A stretch of 32,149 nucleotides of DNA. Origin: Geobacter sp. (GTDB lineage Bacteria > Desulfobacterota > Desulfuromonadia > Geobacterales > Pseudopelobacteraceae). Both the position numbers and the translations under genes were made by a program. Below the pieces are notes generated by a model that was given only the letters and a program-made list of their open reading frames with translations, searched no databases and was not told the origin of the DNA. Within the stretch, counting starts at the first letter, position 1. Every line of letters starts with the position of its first letter. Below, piece by piece: positions 10,471-18,029 of the stretch. The stretch is taken from positions 1 through 32,149 of the forward strand of contig JANYBN010000060.1 of NCBI GenBank assembly GCA_025360785.1. The letters run 5' to 3'.

Positions 10471-11136
10471 GTGAATGTCGTTCTCTTTGGGCCTCCAGGG
10501 TCTGGAAAAGGAACTCAGGCTCAATTTGTTGTTGAGCGTTATTGCATCCCGCAGATATCTACAGGTGACATGCTGAGAGCAGCTGTGAAAGCCAAATCGC
10601 CTCTTGGTAATATGGCTAAAGCCATCATGGATGCTGGTGGGCTTGTATCTGATGAAATCGTTCTGGGGTTGGTTAAAGATCGTGTGTCTCAGGATGATTG
10701 TGCGTCTGGATTTGTGTTGGATGGATTTCCAAGGACCATTTCTCAGGCTGATTCTCTGATTACTCTGTTAGATGGTTTCAGTAAAAAAATTGACTTTGTT
10801 ATTTCCTTGGATGTTGATAGCCAGGAACTTATTAGTAGATTATCGGGACGAAGAACCTGTCCAGTGTGTGGTAAGGGTTACCATGTTATTTACAATAAGC
10901 CGGAACGAGAAGGTGTCTGTGATTCTTGCGGTGCTTTGCTTGTCCAGCGAGATGATGACACTGAGAATACGGTAATCAATCGTCTCAATGTCTATGAGAT
11001 GCAAACAGCTGCACTTAAATCGTATTTTAAGGATTTAGGTATATTGCATTGTGTTTCTGGCAGCGGATCAATTAGTGATATACAGACGCAGATTAGTTCA
11101 ATCATAGATATAGGTGGTATTGGTGATCATTCTTAA
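10471..11136 (+). CDS. adk: Adenylate kinase with zinc-binding LID (GTG start)
   Basis: Adenylate kinase converts ATP + AMP to two ADP. The P-loop GPPGSGKGT is at residues 7-15, the NMP-binding region ISTGDMLR at 29-36 and DGFPRT at 84-89. The LID carries C130, C133, C150 and C153, the four-Cys zinc form common outside enterobacteria. I choose GTG 10471 with AAGGGGAGG upstream, giving 221 residues; the frame is open earlier but that would run back into secY. map overlaps the end by 14 bases. Confidence 0.97.
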   Translation: MNVVLFGPPGSGKGTQAQFVVERYCIPQISTGDMLRAAVKAKSPLGNMAKAIMDAGGLVSDEIVLGLVKDRVSQDDCASGFVLDGFPRTISQADSLITLLDGFSKKIDFVISLDVDSQELISRLSGRRTCPVCGKGYHVIYNKPEREGVCDSCGALLVQRDDDTENTVINRLNVYEMQTAALKSYFKDLGILHCVSGSGSISDIQTQISSIIDIGGIGDHS

Positions 11137-11872
11137 ATCTCGGCGTGAGATTGACAGGATGAAAGCAGCTTGTAGTATCGTAGCTGAGGTACTAGAGGGT
11201 TTGCGTTCTTTGGTTTGTCCCGGAGTCACTACATTTGATCTTGAACGATTTGCTTCTGCTGAAGCTTTCAAGCATAAGGCAACATGCGCTTTTCGTGGTT
11301 ATCATAAATATCCAAGTTCCTTGTGCTGTTCGCCCAATGATCAAGTAGTTCATGGTTTGCCTAATAAAAAACCATTGAAATCTGGCGATATACTTAGTCT
11401 TGATTTTTGTGTTGTGTATGACGATTTATATGGTGATGCCGCAATAACAATTCCTGTTGGCGATGTCTCTGATGCAGCAAAAAACTTGATTTCGGCTACT
11501 GAAGAATCTTTATACGCTGCCATAAAAATGGCAGTGCCCGGTAACAGGTTGGGGGATGTTTCTTCTGCCGTCCAAACATTAGTTGAAAGCAAAGGGTATT
11601 CTGTCGTTAGAGATTTTGTTGGCCATGGAATTGGAAGAAGTTTGCATGAAGACCCCCAAATTCCTAATTATGGTTTAGCAGGTAAAGGTGTCAAGCTTAA
11701 GCCTGGGATGGTACTTGCAATTGAACCAATGATTAATGAAAAATCGCATGAAGTTGCTGTTTTAGATGATAACTGGACAGTTGTAACATGTGATGGTGGT
11801 TTGTCGGCTCATTTTGAACACACCGTTGCTATCACTGAGAACGGACCTGAGATACTAACGCGAATATTTTAA
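11123..11872 (+). CDS. map: Type I methionine aminopeptidase (GTG start)
   Basis: This enzyme removes the initiator methionine from nascent proteins. The five metal ligands are visible: two Asp in SLDFCVVYDDLYGDAA, His in DFVGHGIGRSLHE, Glu in AIEPMI and Glu in EHTVAI; the substrate His is in VVHGLPN. Starting at GTG 11123 gives 249 residues, the length of short type Ia enzymes without an SH3 or zinc N-terminal extension. The start lies within the end of adk, so the two are coupled. Confidence 0.96.
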   Translation: MIILKSRREIDRMKAACSIVAEVLEGLRSLVCPGVTTFDLERFASAEAFKHKATCAFRGYHKYPSSLCCSPNDQVVHGLPNKKPLKSGDILSLDFCVVYDDLYGDAAITIPVGDVSDAAKNLISATEESLYAAIKMAVPGNRLGDVSSAVQTLVESKGYSVVRDFVGHGIGRSLHEDPQIPNYGLAGKGVKLKPGMVLAIEPMINEKSHEVAVLDDNWTVVTCDGGLSAHFEHTVAITENGPEILTRIF

Positions 11873-11893
11873 AAATTCGTGCAAGGGGAGTTT

Positions 11894-12007
11894 ATGAAAG
11901 TACGTGCATCTGTGAAAAAAATATGTGAAAAATGCAAAATAGTTAAACGCAAGGGTGTTGTTCGTGTTATCTGCGACATCCCTAAACATTCTCAACGGCA
12001 GGGATGA
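11894..12007 (+). CDS. rpmJ: 50S ribosomal protein L36, zinc-binding form
   Basis: The 37-residue product reads [20 protein letters not shown] and continues [17 protein letters not shown]. The Cys-x2-Cys, Cys and His (C11, C14, C27, H32) form the zinc site of C+ type L36. AAGGGGAG precedes the ATG. It lies between map and rpsM; infA, found at this place in many Firmicutes, is absent here. Confidence 0.96.
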   Translation: MKVRASVKKICEKCKIVKRKGVVRVICDIPKHSQRQG

Positions 12008-12029
12008 GTTAAAAAAGGGGGTATTTCCA

Positions 12030-12398
12030 TTGGCACGTATTTCGGGTATTGATTTACCAAAAAACAAGCGAATAGTTATCGCATTGACTTACATTTACGG
12101 TATAGGTAATTCTTCCGCAGAACGTATACTTTCTGCCAGTCAGATAAATCCGGATACACGTACAGACAAACTTACTGAAGCAGAAGTAGCTCGCCTTCGT
12201 GAAGAGATTGATCGTAATTGCAAGGTTGAAGGTGATTTGCGCCGCGAGATTTCGATGAATATTAAGCGACTTATGGATCTCGGTTGCTACAGAGGTCTGC
12301 GTCATCGTAAAGGGCTCCCTTGCAATGGTCAGCGAACAAAAACTAATGCTCGCACAAGAAAAGGTCCTGCACGTACTGTCGCCGGCAAGAAGAAATAA
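12030..12398 (+). CDS. rpsM: 30S ribosomal protein S13 (TTG start)
   Basis: S13 lies in the 30S head and forms bridges with L5. The N-terminus [20 protein letters not shown] is diagnostic, as are [20 protein letters not shown] and the basic tail ending GKKK. TTG 12030 gives 122 residues, the usual length, and is eight bases after AAGGGGG. The frame is open further upstream, inside rpmJ, but those residues do not belong to S13. This is the first gene of the alpha block. Confidence 0.96.
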   Translation: MARISGIDLPKNKRIVIALTYIYGIGNSSAERILSASQINPDTRTDKLTEAEVARLREEIDRNCKVEGDLRREISMNIKRLMDLGCYRGLRHRKGLPCNGQRTKTNARTRKGPARTVAGKKK

Positions 12399-12422
12399 TT
12401 AAACTAGCTCTGGAGAATACGA

Positions 12423-12818
12423 ATGGCAAGCCCATCAAAAAAGGTAGTTCGTAAGAAAAAAGAACGTAAAAATATATCAAATGGTGTTGCTCATATTCAA
12501 GCAACTTTTAATAACACAATCATTACTATTACTGATCCGGTGGGTAATGTTGTTGCGTGGTCGACTGCGGGAGCCAAAGGTTTCAAGGGCTCACGTAAAA
12601 GCACCCCTTTTGCAGCTCAGATTGCTGCTGAGGATTGTGCAAAAAAAGCGCAGGAACATGGCATGCGTACTGTTGAGGTTTATGTTAAAGGGCCAGGATC
12701 TGGTCGCGAATCTGCTCTTCGTGCTCTACAGGCTGCCGGGTTTAGTATTAGTTTTATTAAAGACGTCACTCCGATTCCACATAATGGATGCCGTCCGCCA
12801 AAAAGAAGAAGAGTTTAA
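12423..12818 (+). CDS. rpsK: 30S ribosomal protein S11
   Basis: The 131-residue protein matches S11, a platform protein near the mRNA exit. Diagnostic parts are [39 protein letters not shown] and the C-terminal [20 protein letters not shown] precedes the ATG. rpsM and rpsD flank it as in most alpha operons. Confidence 0.98.
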   Translation: MASPSKKVVRKKKERKNISNGVAHIQATFNNTIITITDPVGNVVAWSTAGAKGFKGSRKSTPFAAQIAAEDCAKKAQEHGMRTVEVYVKGPGSGRESALRALQAAGFSISFIKDVTPIPHNGCRPPKRRRV

Positions 12819-12851
12819 TATTAATCGTAACAACTTTTAAGGGGGTTTTCA

Positions 12852-13478
12852 TTGGCTCGATATACAGGACCTTCATGCCGTTTGTGCAGAAGAGAAAACA
12901 CAGAACTATTTTTAAAAGGCGATCGTTGCTATACTGACAAGTGTGCAATTAAACGTCGTAATTATCCTCCTGGTCAGCACGGCCAAGGTCGGACTAAAGT
13001 GTCTGCATATGGTACTCAGCTTCGCGAAAAACAAAAGGTACGTCGTATCTATTGCATACTTGAAAAACAGTTTCGCAGTTACTTCAAGTTGGCTGACCGG
13101 ATGAAAGGAGTTACTGGAGAGAATCTGCTCTCTTTACTTGAGCGGCGTTTTGACAATGTTGCTTATCGTCTTGGTTTTGCAACTTCTCGCTCTGAATCAC
13201 GTCAACTCGTTCGACACGGCCATTTTACTCTTAACGGTCGTAAGGCTGACATCCCTTCTATTCAACTGAAGGCTGGTGATGTTATAGAGTTGCGCGAAAA
13301 AAGTCGCAAAGTCGTTGCTATAAATGACGCTCTGGAAGCGGTTGTTCGCCGCGGAATTCCGCAGTGGTTAGAGCTAGATCGTGATTCCTTCAAGGGTACA
13401 CTTAAAGGTGTTCCAGCCCGAGAAGACATCACAACTCCGATCCAGGAACAGCTCATAGTTGAGCTCTATTCTAAGTAA
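12852..13478 (+). CDS. rpsD: 30S ribosomal protein S4, zinc-binding form (TTG start)
   Basis: S4 nucleates 30S assembly and, in E. coli, represses the alpha operon. The 208-residue product begins [20 protein letters not shown] and has C9, C12 and the later DRCYTDKC pair, the four-Cys zinc form. The S4 RNA-binding domain is at [20 protein letters not shown] to ARQLV-like [13 protein letters not shown]. Translation starts at TTG 12852, five bases after AAGGGGG-type sequence at 12840-12845. Confidence 0.97.
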   Translation: MARYTGPSCRLCRRENTELFLKGDRCYTDKCAIKRRNYPPGQHGQGRTKVSAYGTQLREKQKVRRIYCILEKQFRSYFKLADRMKGVTGENLLSLLERRFDNVAYRLGFATSRSESRQLVRHGHFTLNGRKADIPSIQLKAGDVIELREKSRKVVAINDALEAVVRRGIPQWLELDRDSFKGTLKGVPAREDITTPIQEQLIVELYSK

Positions 13479-13543
13479 TTTCTGGAAGCTGTTGATTCTA
13501 GTTTCGAACGACAACCGGGTTTCTATTTCCGGAGGAGGTAGCA

Positions 13544-14566
13544 ATGTATAAAAACTGGCGGGATCTTATTAAGCCTAAACAACTTCAGGTTGAAAAGGAT
13601 ACTCTAACAGCTACTTATGGTAAGTTCTATGCTGAGCCCTTTGAACGTGGTTTTGGAACTACATTGGGTAATTCTCTAAGACGTGTTTTACTTTCTTCTC
13701 TTCAGGGTGCTGCAATCACTTCACTTCGGATTAAAGGTGTTTTACACGAATTTTCTGCGATACAGGGTGTTACTGAAGATGTAACAGATATAATTTTAAA
13801 TTTAAAAGGTGTCCGGCTTAAATTGCATTCTTCAGATCAGGCTGTGATCCACTTTAAACATAAAGGCGTTGGCATTATTACAGCTGGCGATATTATTACT
13901 GGCCACAACGTTGAAGTAATGAACCCGGATCATTATATTGCCACTTGTGGTAAAGATGCTAATCTTGAAATAGAAATGGTCGTAAAAATGGGAAAGGGAT
14001 ACGTCTCTGCAGACCGTAACCGTGACGAAAAATCGCCGGTAGGTACTATCCCAATTGATTCGATTTACACTCCGATTAAAAAAGTAAACTTTTCTGTTAC
14101 TAATGCGCGAATCGGTCAAATGACCGATTATGATAAGCTTAATCTTGAAGTATGGACAGATGGAAGTGTAAAACCTGAAGATGCCGTTGCTTATTCTGCT
14201 AAAATCTTAAAGGAACAGCTTTCTATCTTTATTAACTTCGATGAGGAATTTGAACCTCAGGTTGATGAAGAGACTCAAGAAGATAAGGACAAGGTTAATG
14301 AAAACCTGTATCGCACAGTAGAAGAATTGGAACTTTCAGTACGATCAGCTAATTGCCTGAAAAATGCTGGAATAAAGTTGATTGGTGAGCTAGTCACAAA
14401 ATCTGAGTCGGAAATGTTGAAAACTCAGAACTTTGGCCGAAAATCACTAAATGAAATTAAAGATATTCTTTCTGATATGGGTTTGACATTCGGCATGAAA
14501 ATTGAGAGTTTCCCTGATCCGGAGTTAATGATCCGGCTACGTGGCGAGCAAAAAGAAGAAGAGTAA
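13544..14566 (+). CDS. rpoA: DNA-directed RNA polymerase alpha subunit
   Basis: The 340-residue protein has the N-terminal dimerisation domain ([20 protein letters not shown]; roughly residues 1-230), an acidic linker near 235-255 and a C-terminal domain with helix-hairpin-helix features ([20 protein letters not shown] and [14 protein letters not shown]) that contacts UP elements and activators. The DNA-contact Arg equivalent to R265 of E. coli is in VRSANCLK. A very strong GGAGGAGG site precedes the ATG, separate from the 65-base gap after rpsD. Confidence 0.98.
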   Translation: MYKNWRDLIKPKQLQVEKDTLTATYGKFYAEPFERGFGTTLGNSLRRVLLSSLQGAAITSLRIKGVLHEFSAIQGVTEDVTDIILNLKGVRLKLHSSDQAVIHFKHKGVGIITAGDIITGHNVEVMNPDHYIATCGKDANLEIEMVVKMGKGYVSADRNRDEKSPVGTIPIDSIYTPIKKVNFSVTNARIGQMTDYDKLNLEVWTDGSVKPEDAVAYSAKILKEQLSIFINFDEEFEPQVDEETQEDKDKVNENLYRTVEELELSVRSANCLKNAGIKLIGELVTKSESEMLKTQNFGRKSLNEIKDILSDMGLTFGMKIESFPDPELMIRLRGEQKEEE

Positions 14567-14605
14567 TTTTAGATATTGGTCTAAGTTTAGAAAGGAAACA
14601 TATAT

Positions 14606-15040
14606 ATGCGTCACAATAAAGCTGGCAGAAGACTGGGCAGGAAGACAAGCCATCGCGAAGCGATGTTTCGTAACATGGTAACTTCCCTTTTAGATCATGG
14701 TAAAATTACTACGACAGATGCTAAAGCAAAAGAAATACGTGTCGTAGCCGAACGGATGATTACTCTCGGTAAGCGTGGAGATCTTCATTCAATGCGTTTG
14801 GCTGCATCCGTGATTCGCGATAAATCAATAGTTTCAAAACTGTTTTCAACTATTGCACCTTGTTATAAGGAACGTCTTGGTGGTTATACCAGAATTATTA
14901 AACTTGGTATCCGTCAAGGTGATGCTGCACCTCTCTCTTTGATTGAGCTTGTTGAAGAGGAGATAAAATCCGGTAAGTCTACTTTGAACTCTTTAAAGTC
15001 AAAACCTGTTGCTTCTGACGCTGTGGGTGTAGCAGCTTAA
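14606..15040 (+). CDS. rplQ: 50S ribosomal protein L17
   Basis: L17 is recognised by [20 protein letters not shown] and the following [23 protein letters not shown]. At 144 residues it is longer than the E. coli protein because of a C-terminal extension (about residues 118-144). It is the last gene of the ribosomal operon and is followed by a strong terminator. Confidence 0.97.
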   Translation: MRHNKAGRRLGRKTSHREAMFRNMVTSLLDHGKITTTDAKAKEIRVVAERMITLGKRGDLHSMRLAASVIRDKSIVSKLFSTIAPCYKERLGGYTRIIKLGIRQGDAAPLSLIELVEEEIKSGKSTLNSLKSKPVASDAVGVAA

Positions 15041-15066
15041 GTATCAATCTGGTCTATATGAATTAA

Positions 15067-15100
15067 CAGAAACGGCGTGGAGCTTTCCACGCCGTTTCTG
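15067..15100 (+). terminator. Intrinsic terminator of the ribosomal operon
   Basis: A perfect 14-bp stem (CAGAAACGGCGTGG at 15067-15080, pairing with 15087-15100) encloses a six-base loop AGCTTT and is followed by TTTC. It begins 27 bases after the rplQ stop and is the first convincing terminator in the window, ending the tuf-rplQ transcript. Confidence 0.88.
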
Positions 15101-15145
15101 TTTCATAGCGGTAATAAGAAAATATTTTAAATTGTTTTGCATATA

Positions 15146-15174
15146 TTGAACTAGCCAACTGTAAAATTTAAACT
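15146..15174 (+). promoter_or_regulatory. Possible selD promoter
   Basis: TTGAAC at 15146-15151 and TAAACT at 15169-15174 are separated by 17 bases in the AT-rich gap between the rplQ terminator and selD. Each box matches the sigma70 consensus in four of six positions, so this is tentative; some promoter is required here because the upstream operon is terminated. Confidence 0.35.
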
Positions 15175-15238
15175 CATTCGAATCAAGGGCATTAGGCAGC
15201 TTACTCCGTATACCGGAAAAATCTGGAGCCATCTTTTC

Positions 15239-16285
15239 ATGACAAACGAAATTATACGACTCACTCAGACAGTCAAGGGAGCAGGATGTGCCGCAAAACT
15301 TGCCCCCGGTGCTCTGGATAAAGCTCTCTGCGGACTAGATCTGCCTGTGGATGCAAATCTTCTTGTAGGTCTTGCTCAGGCGGATGACGCCGGCGTCTAT
15401 AAGGTCTCGGACGATATAGCTCTGGTTCAGACACTCGACTTCTTCCCCCCGATGGTCGATGATCCCTATAGTTTCGGTCAAATTGCCGCGGCCAATGCCT
15501 TGAGTGATATTTATGCAATGGGAGGAATTCCTAAGACAGCTATGAATATAGTCGCTTTTCCCTCAAAAACTCTGGATATCTCGATCCTGCGCACTATCAT
15601 AGAAGGGGGCTTGAGCAAGATGCGGGAAGCGGGGGTCGTACTGGTCGGCGGTCATACTGTGGAGGACAGTGAGCTTAAATATGGACTTTCAGTAACCGGC
15701 TACATCCACCCCGACCGTATCCTTACTAAAAAAAACCTGCAGACCGGTGACCGCTTGATTCTTACCAAGCCGGTGGGGACGGGGATTATCTCCACCGCCA
15801 TCAAGGCAGGGCTTGCCGGCCAAGCTTTAACGGATAGGGTTATACTGGCCATGTCGACGTTGAACCGGGAGGCTGCTTTGACCATGGAAGCTTTTCAGGT
15901 GCATGCCTGTACTGACATCACCGGCTTTGGTTTTTTGGGGCATCTGGCCGAAATGGTGGTGGATTCGGGGCGAGGGGTGCGCATCACGTCGGCAAATATC
16001 CCGATGTACCACGAGGCGCTGGAGTGGGCAGCTATGGGACTAATTCCGGCCGGTGCCTATAACAATAAAAACTTCAGAGGTTCATTTATCGATTTCGGCG
16101 CTGATGTGACCCAGAGAGTTCAGGATCTGCTTTTTGACCCGCAGACTTCCGGGGGGCTGCTGATTGCGGTTGCGGCTGCTGAGGCCGATAGGCTTGTATA
16201 TGCACTGAAAGCGAAGGGGATTGATTGCGCTGCCATTGTCGGTGAAGTGGTTGATGAACCGGTTGAAAGGATCATTGTAGAATAA
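15239..16285 (+). CDS. selD: Selenide, water dikinase (selenophosphate synthase)
   Basis: SelD makes selenophosphate from selenide and ATP for selenocysteine and selenouridine synthesis. The N-terminal flexible loop RLTQTVKGAGCAAK has catalytic C17 (encoded TGT, so not selenocysteine) and K20. AIR synthase-like ATP-binding motifs follow: the Asp in QTLDFFPP, ALSDIYAMGG, VLVGGHTVED and TDITGFGFLGH. The length of 348 is standard. GGAG at 15225-15228 lies ten bases before ATG. yedF follows after 18 bases, presumably in one operon. Confidence 0.97.
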   Translation: MTNEIIRLTQTVKGAGCAAKLAPGALDKALCGLDLPVDANLLVGLAQADDAGVYKVSDDIALVQTLDFFPPMVDDPYSFGQIAAANALSDIYAMGGIPKTAMNIVAFPSKTLDISILRTIIEGGLSKMREAGVVLVGGHTVEDSELKYGLSVTGYIHPDRILTKKNLQTGDRLILTKPVGTGIISTAIKAGLAGQALTDRVILAMSTLNREAALTMEAFQVHACTDITGFGFLGHLAEMVVDSGRGVRITSANIPMYHEALEWAAMGLIPAGAYNNKNFRGSFIDFGADVTQRVQDLLFDPQTSGGLLIAVAAAEADRLVYALKAKGIDCAAIVGEVVDEPVERIIVE

Positions 16286-16303
16286 AAGATATATGGAGGT
16301 CTT

Positions 16304-16918
16304 ATGCGAAAAGAACTTGATTGTCGTGGAATGGAGTGTCCCGCCCCGGTGTTACACGTCAGAAATGAACTTGAAAAGGAAACACCAGCCGCAATAACAG
16401 TACTTGTCGATAACGAGGCTGCCCGGCAGAATGTAGGCCGCTTCCTTGAACATATGAACTATAAAGTAAACTCCGAGATAATGGGTGGAGAGTTTCGGCT
16501 GGTCGGTACCAGAGCTGACGGGACAGTCTCTCTAGAAATGCCATCACCGGCACCATCAGCTAAAGTGTTGGAACCCGGTACCAAGAAGATCATGGTGTTT
16601 GTCACCTCAGATCATATGGGGCACGGTGACGATGGCTTAGGGGATATGCTGATGTTTAATTTTCTGAAAACCCTGAAAGAGATGGGGCCTAATCTCTGGC
16701 GCGTTGTGTTCGTCAACAGCGGTGTCAGCTTTACGGCGGAAGGCTCTGAGGCCGTGCCTGTTTTACAGGAGCTTGCCGGGGAAGGAGTTCAGGTCATGGC
16801 GTGCGGTGCCTGCCTGGCTTATTTCCATATCCTGGATAAAATGCAGGTTGGTGAAGTCACGAATATGCTGGACATCGTCACAGGCATGCAGCTTGCCGAG
16901 AGCGTAATTACGGTCTGA
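16304..16918 (+). CDS. yedF: YedF-type selenium metabolism protein (TusA-like + DsrE-like)
   Basis: Residues 1-70 are a TusA-like sulfurtransferase domain with the CPxP motif (ECPAPVL; candidate active Cys C12). Residues from about 90 form a DsrE/DsrF-like domain with the Cys pair in MACGACLAYF. This two-domain architecture is the YedF family known to sit beside selD. Its role is thought to be handling reduced selenium or sulfur for SelD, though this has not been shown for this protein. GGAGG lies just upstream of ATG. It converges on the minus-strand carbonic anhydrase-like gene with 12 bases between the stops. Confidence 0.92.
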   Translation: MRKELDCRGMECPAPVLHVRNELEKETPAAITVLVDNEAARQNVGRFLEHMNYKVNSEIMGGEFRLVGTRADGTVSLEMPSPAPSAKVLEPGTKKIMVFVTSDHMGHGDDGLGDMLMFNFLKTLKEMGPNLWRVVFVNSGVSFTAEGSEAVPVLQELAGEGVQVMACGACLAYFHILDKMQVGEVTNMLDIVTGMQLAESVITV

Positions 16919-16930
16919 AACTCCATGCCT

Positions 16931-18010
16931 TCAAAGAGTTTGTTTGGGCTCAGACAGCGCCTCTATCCTGCGCGAATTCCAATCAAGCACCGCAGTATGC
17001 CTGATCATTTTTTCGGACAGATAAGGAAACTCGCGCTCTATCACCTCGGCAGCAAAGTTGGAAAGGAAATGGGATTTCAAAACTGCGCGGGCCCGGTCAA
17101 CTCCAATTTCATCATACGGCACCGAAGCGAGCAGCAGGAACCCATCGTCGGGAATTCTCCCTTCCGCCATATTGCTTCCAATAATTGACGCTGCCTTACG
17201 GATCGGGTCGGCCAGGTCCGGACTGTACGGCCCGATGATCAGAGCCAGGTTGGGGGTATGAAGAAAGTCGAAGCCGCGCCCCAGGCAGATCATCCATTCG
17301 CTATGTTCGACGGTGAGTGAACGCTGTTCCTGCCGCAATCCTTTGATGTGGGACAGATTGCCGGCCAGCAGCGGCAGAAGATCGTTTCTCATTTCATTGG
17401 GCATGTCATTGAAACGTGCCGCCAGCTCTGCGGCAAGCCCTTCTATTGAAATGTCATTGGAAAGATTAAGGACTCGACCATCCGGACTGTGCAGCAGCAG
17501 GGCATCCTCATCGGTTTCGAAGCCGCAGATAAGAGGGTAAACGCTGTCATGAACAGCGCCGAAGATAGCTTCCATCTGATGCTGTATCTGACGCGTGTGG
17601 GCAATTGCCGCTTCTGTGTCGCAGTCGAAACCCGAACAGCCCCGATGGACATCACCTCGTGAAAAGTGGTAGGTAATCAGGATCAGGACCCTTCGGCCGC
17701 TTCTCACCATCCGTTGAACATGTTGGGCCAGCACCTCGCCAAGATGGGGCCAGCCCATATCAAACATCCCACCCAGGTTACGGAAAGGCTGAATAATGCC
17801 GGGAGGTGTATTGGTGGCAACCGGGATATTGATCCGGCCGTCCATGCATTTCAAGACGGCAATGGCGGTCGGATGCAACGCAAGATAACGCTCTCTGGCA
17901 AGAAAAGCCTCAGGGGAACAGAACTCGGCCGAGTATTTCATCGCTAGATCGAAAACCCAGTTTATGCGGGATGCTATAGGCTGCTCATGGATATTGCCGG
18001 TCGGATTCAT
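16931..18010 (-). CDS. Carbonic anhydrase-like protein with CsoSCA/beta-type zinc site
   Basis: This 359-residue soluble protein has the sequence elements of a beta-class carbonic anhydrase site. C55, D57 and R59 are in KCMDGRINIPV; H115 is in LITYHFSRGD, and H122 and C125 are in VHRGCSGF. The Cys-x-Asp-x-Arg followed by YHFS and a downstream His-x2-Cys recalls the carboxysomal enzyme CsoSCA, in which Cys, His and Cys bind zinc and Asp-Arg form the dyad. Length is shorter than CsoSCA, and no carboxysome genes are nearby. AAGGAGAGG precedes the ATG. It lies 19 bases after the HyfB-like gene in the same operon. Activity on CO2 is inference; the zinc-site reading is what the sequence shows. Confidence 0.75.
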   Translation of the reverse strand: MNPTGNIHEQPIASRINWVFDLAMKYSAEFCSPEAFLARERYLALHPTAIAVLKCMDGRINIPVATNTPPGIIQPFRNLGGMFDMGWPHLGEVLAQHVQRMVRSGRRVLILITYHFSRGDVHRGCSGFDCDTEAAIAHTRQIQHQMEAIFGAVHDSVYPLICGFETDEDALLLHSPDGRVLNLSNDISIEGLAAELAARFNDMPNEMRNDLLPLLAGNLSHIKGLRQEQRSLTVEHSEWMICLGRGFDFLHTPNLALIIGPYSPDLADPIRKAASIIGSNMAEGRIPDDGFLLLASVPYDEIGVDRARAVLKSHFLSNFAAEVIEREFPYLSEKMIRHTAVLDWNSRRIEALSEPKQTL

Positions 18011-18029
18011 GGCGCCTCTCCTTGGTAAG

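Noticed and set aside
11873-11893. infA between map and rpmJ
   Set aside because: The gap is only 21 bases; IF-1 must be encoded elsewhere, which is common outside Firmicutes.
15287-15289. Selenocysteine codon in selD at position 17
   Set aside because: The codon is TGT (Cys), not TGA, so no recoding is needed.
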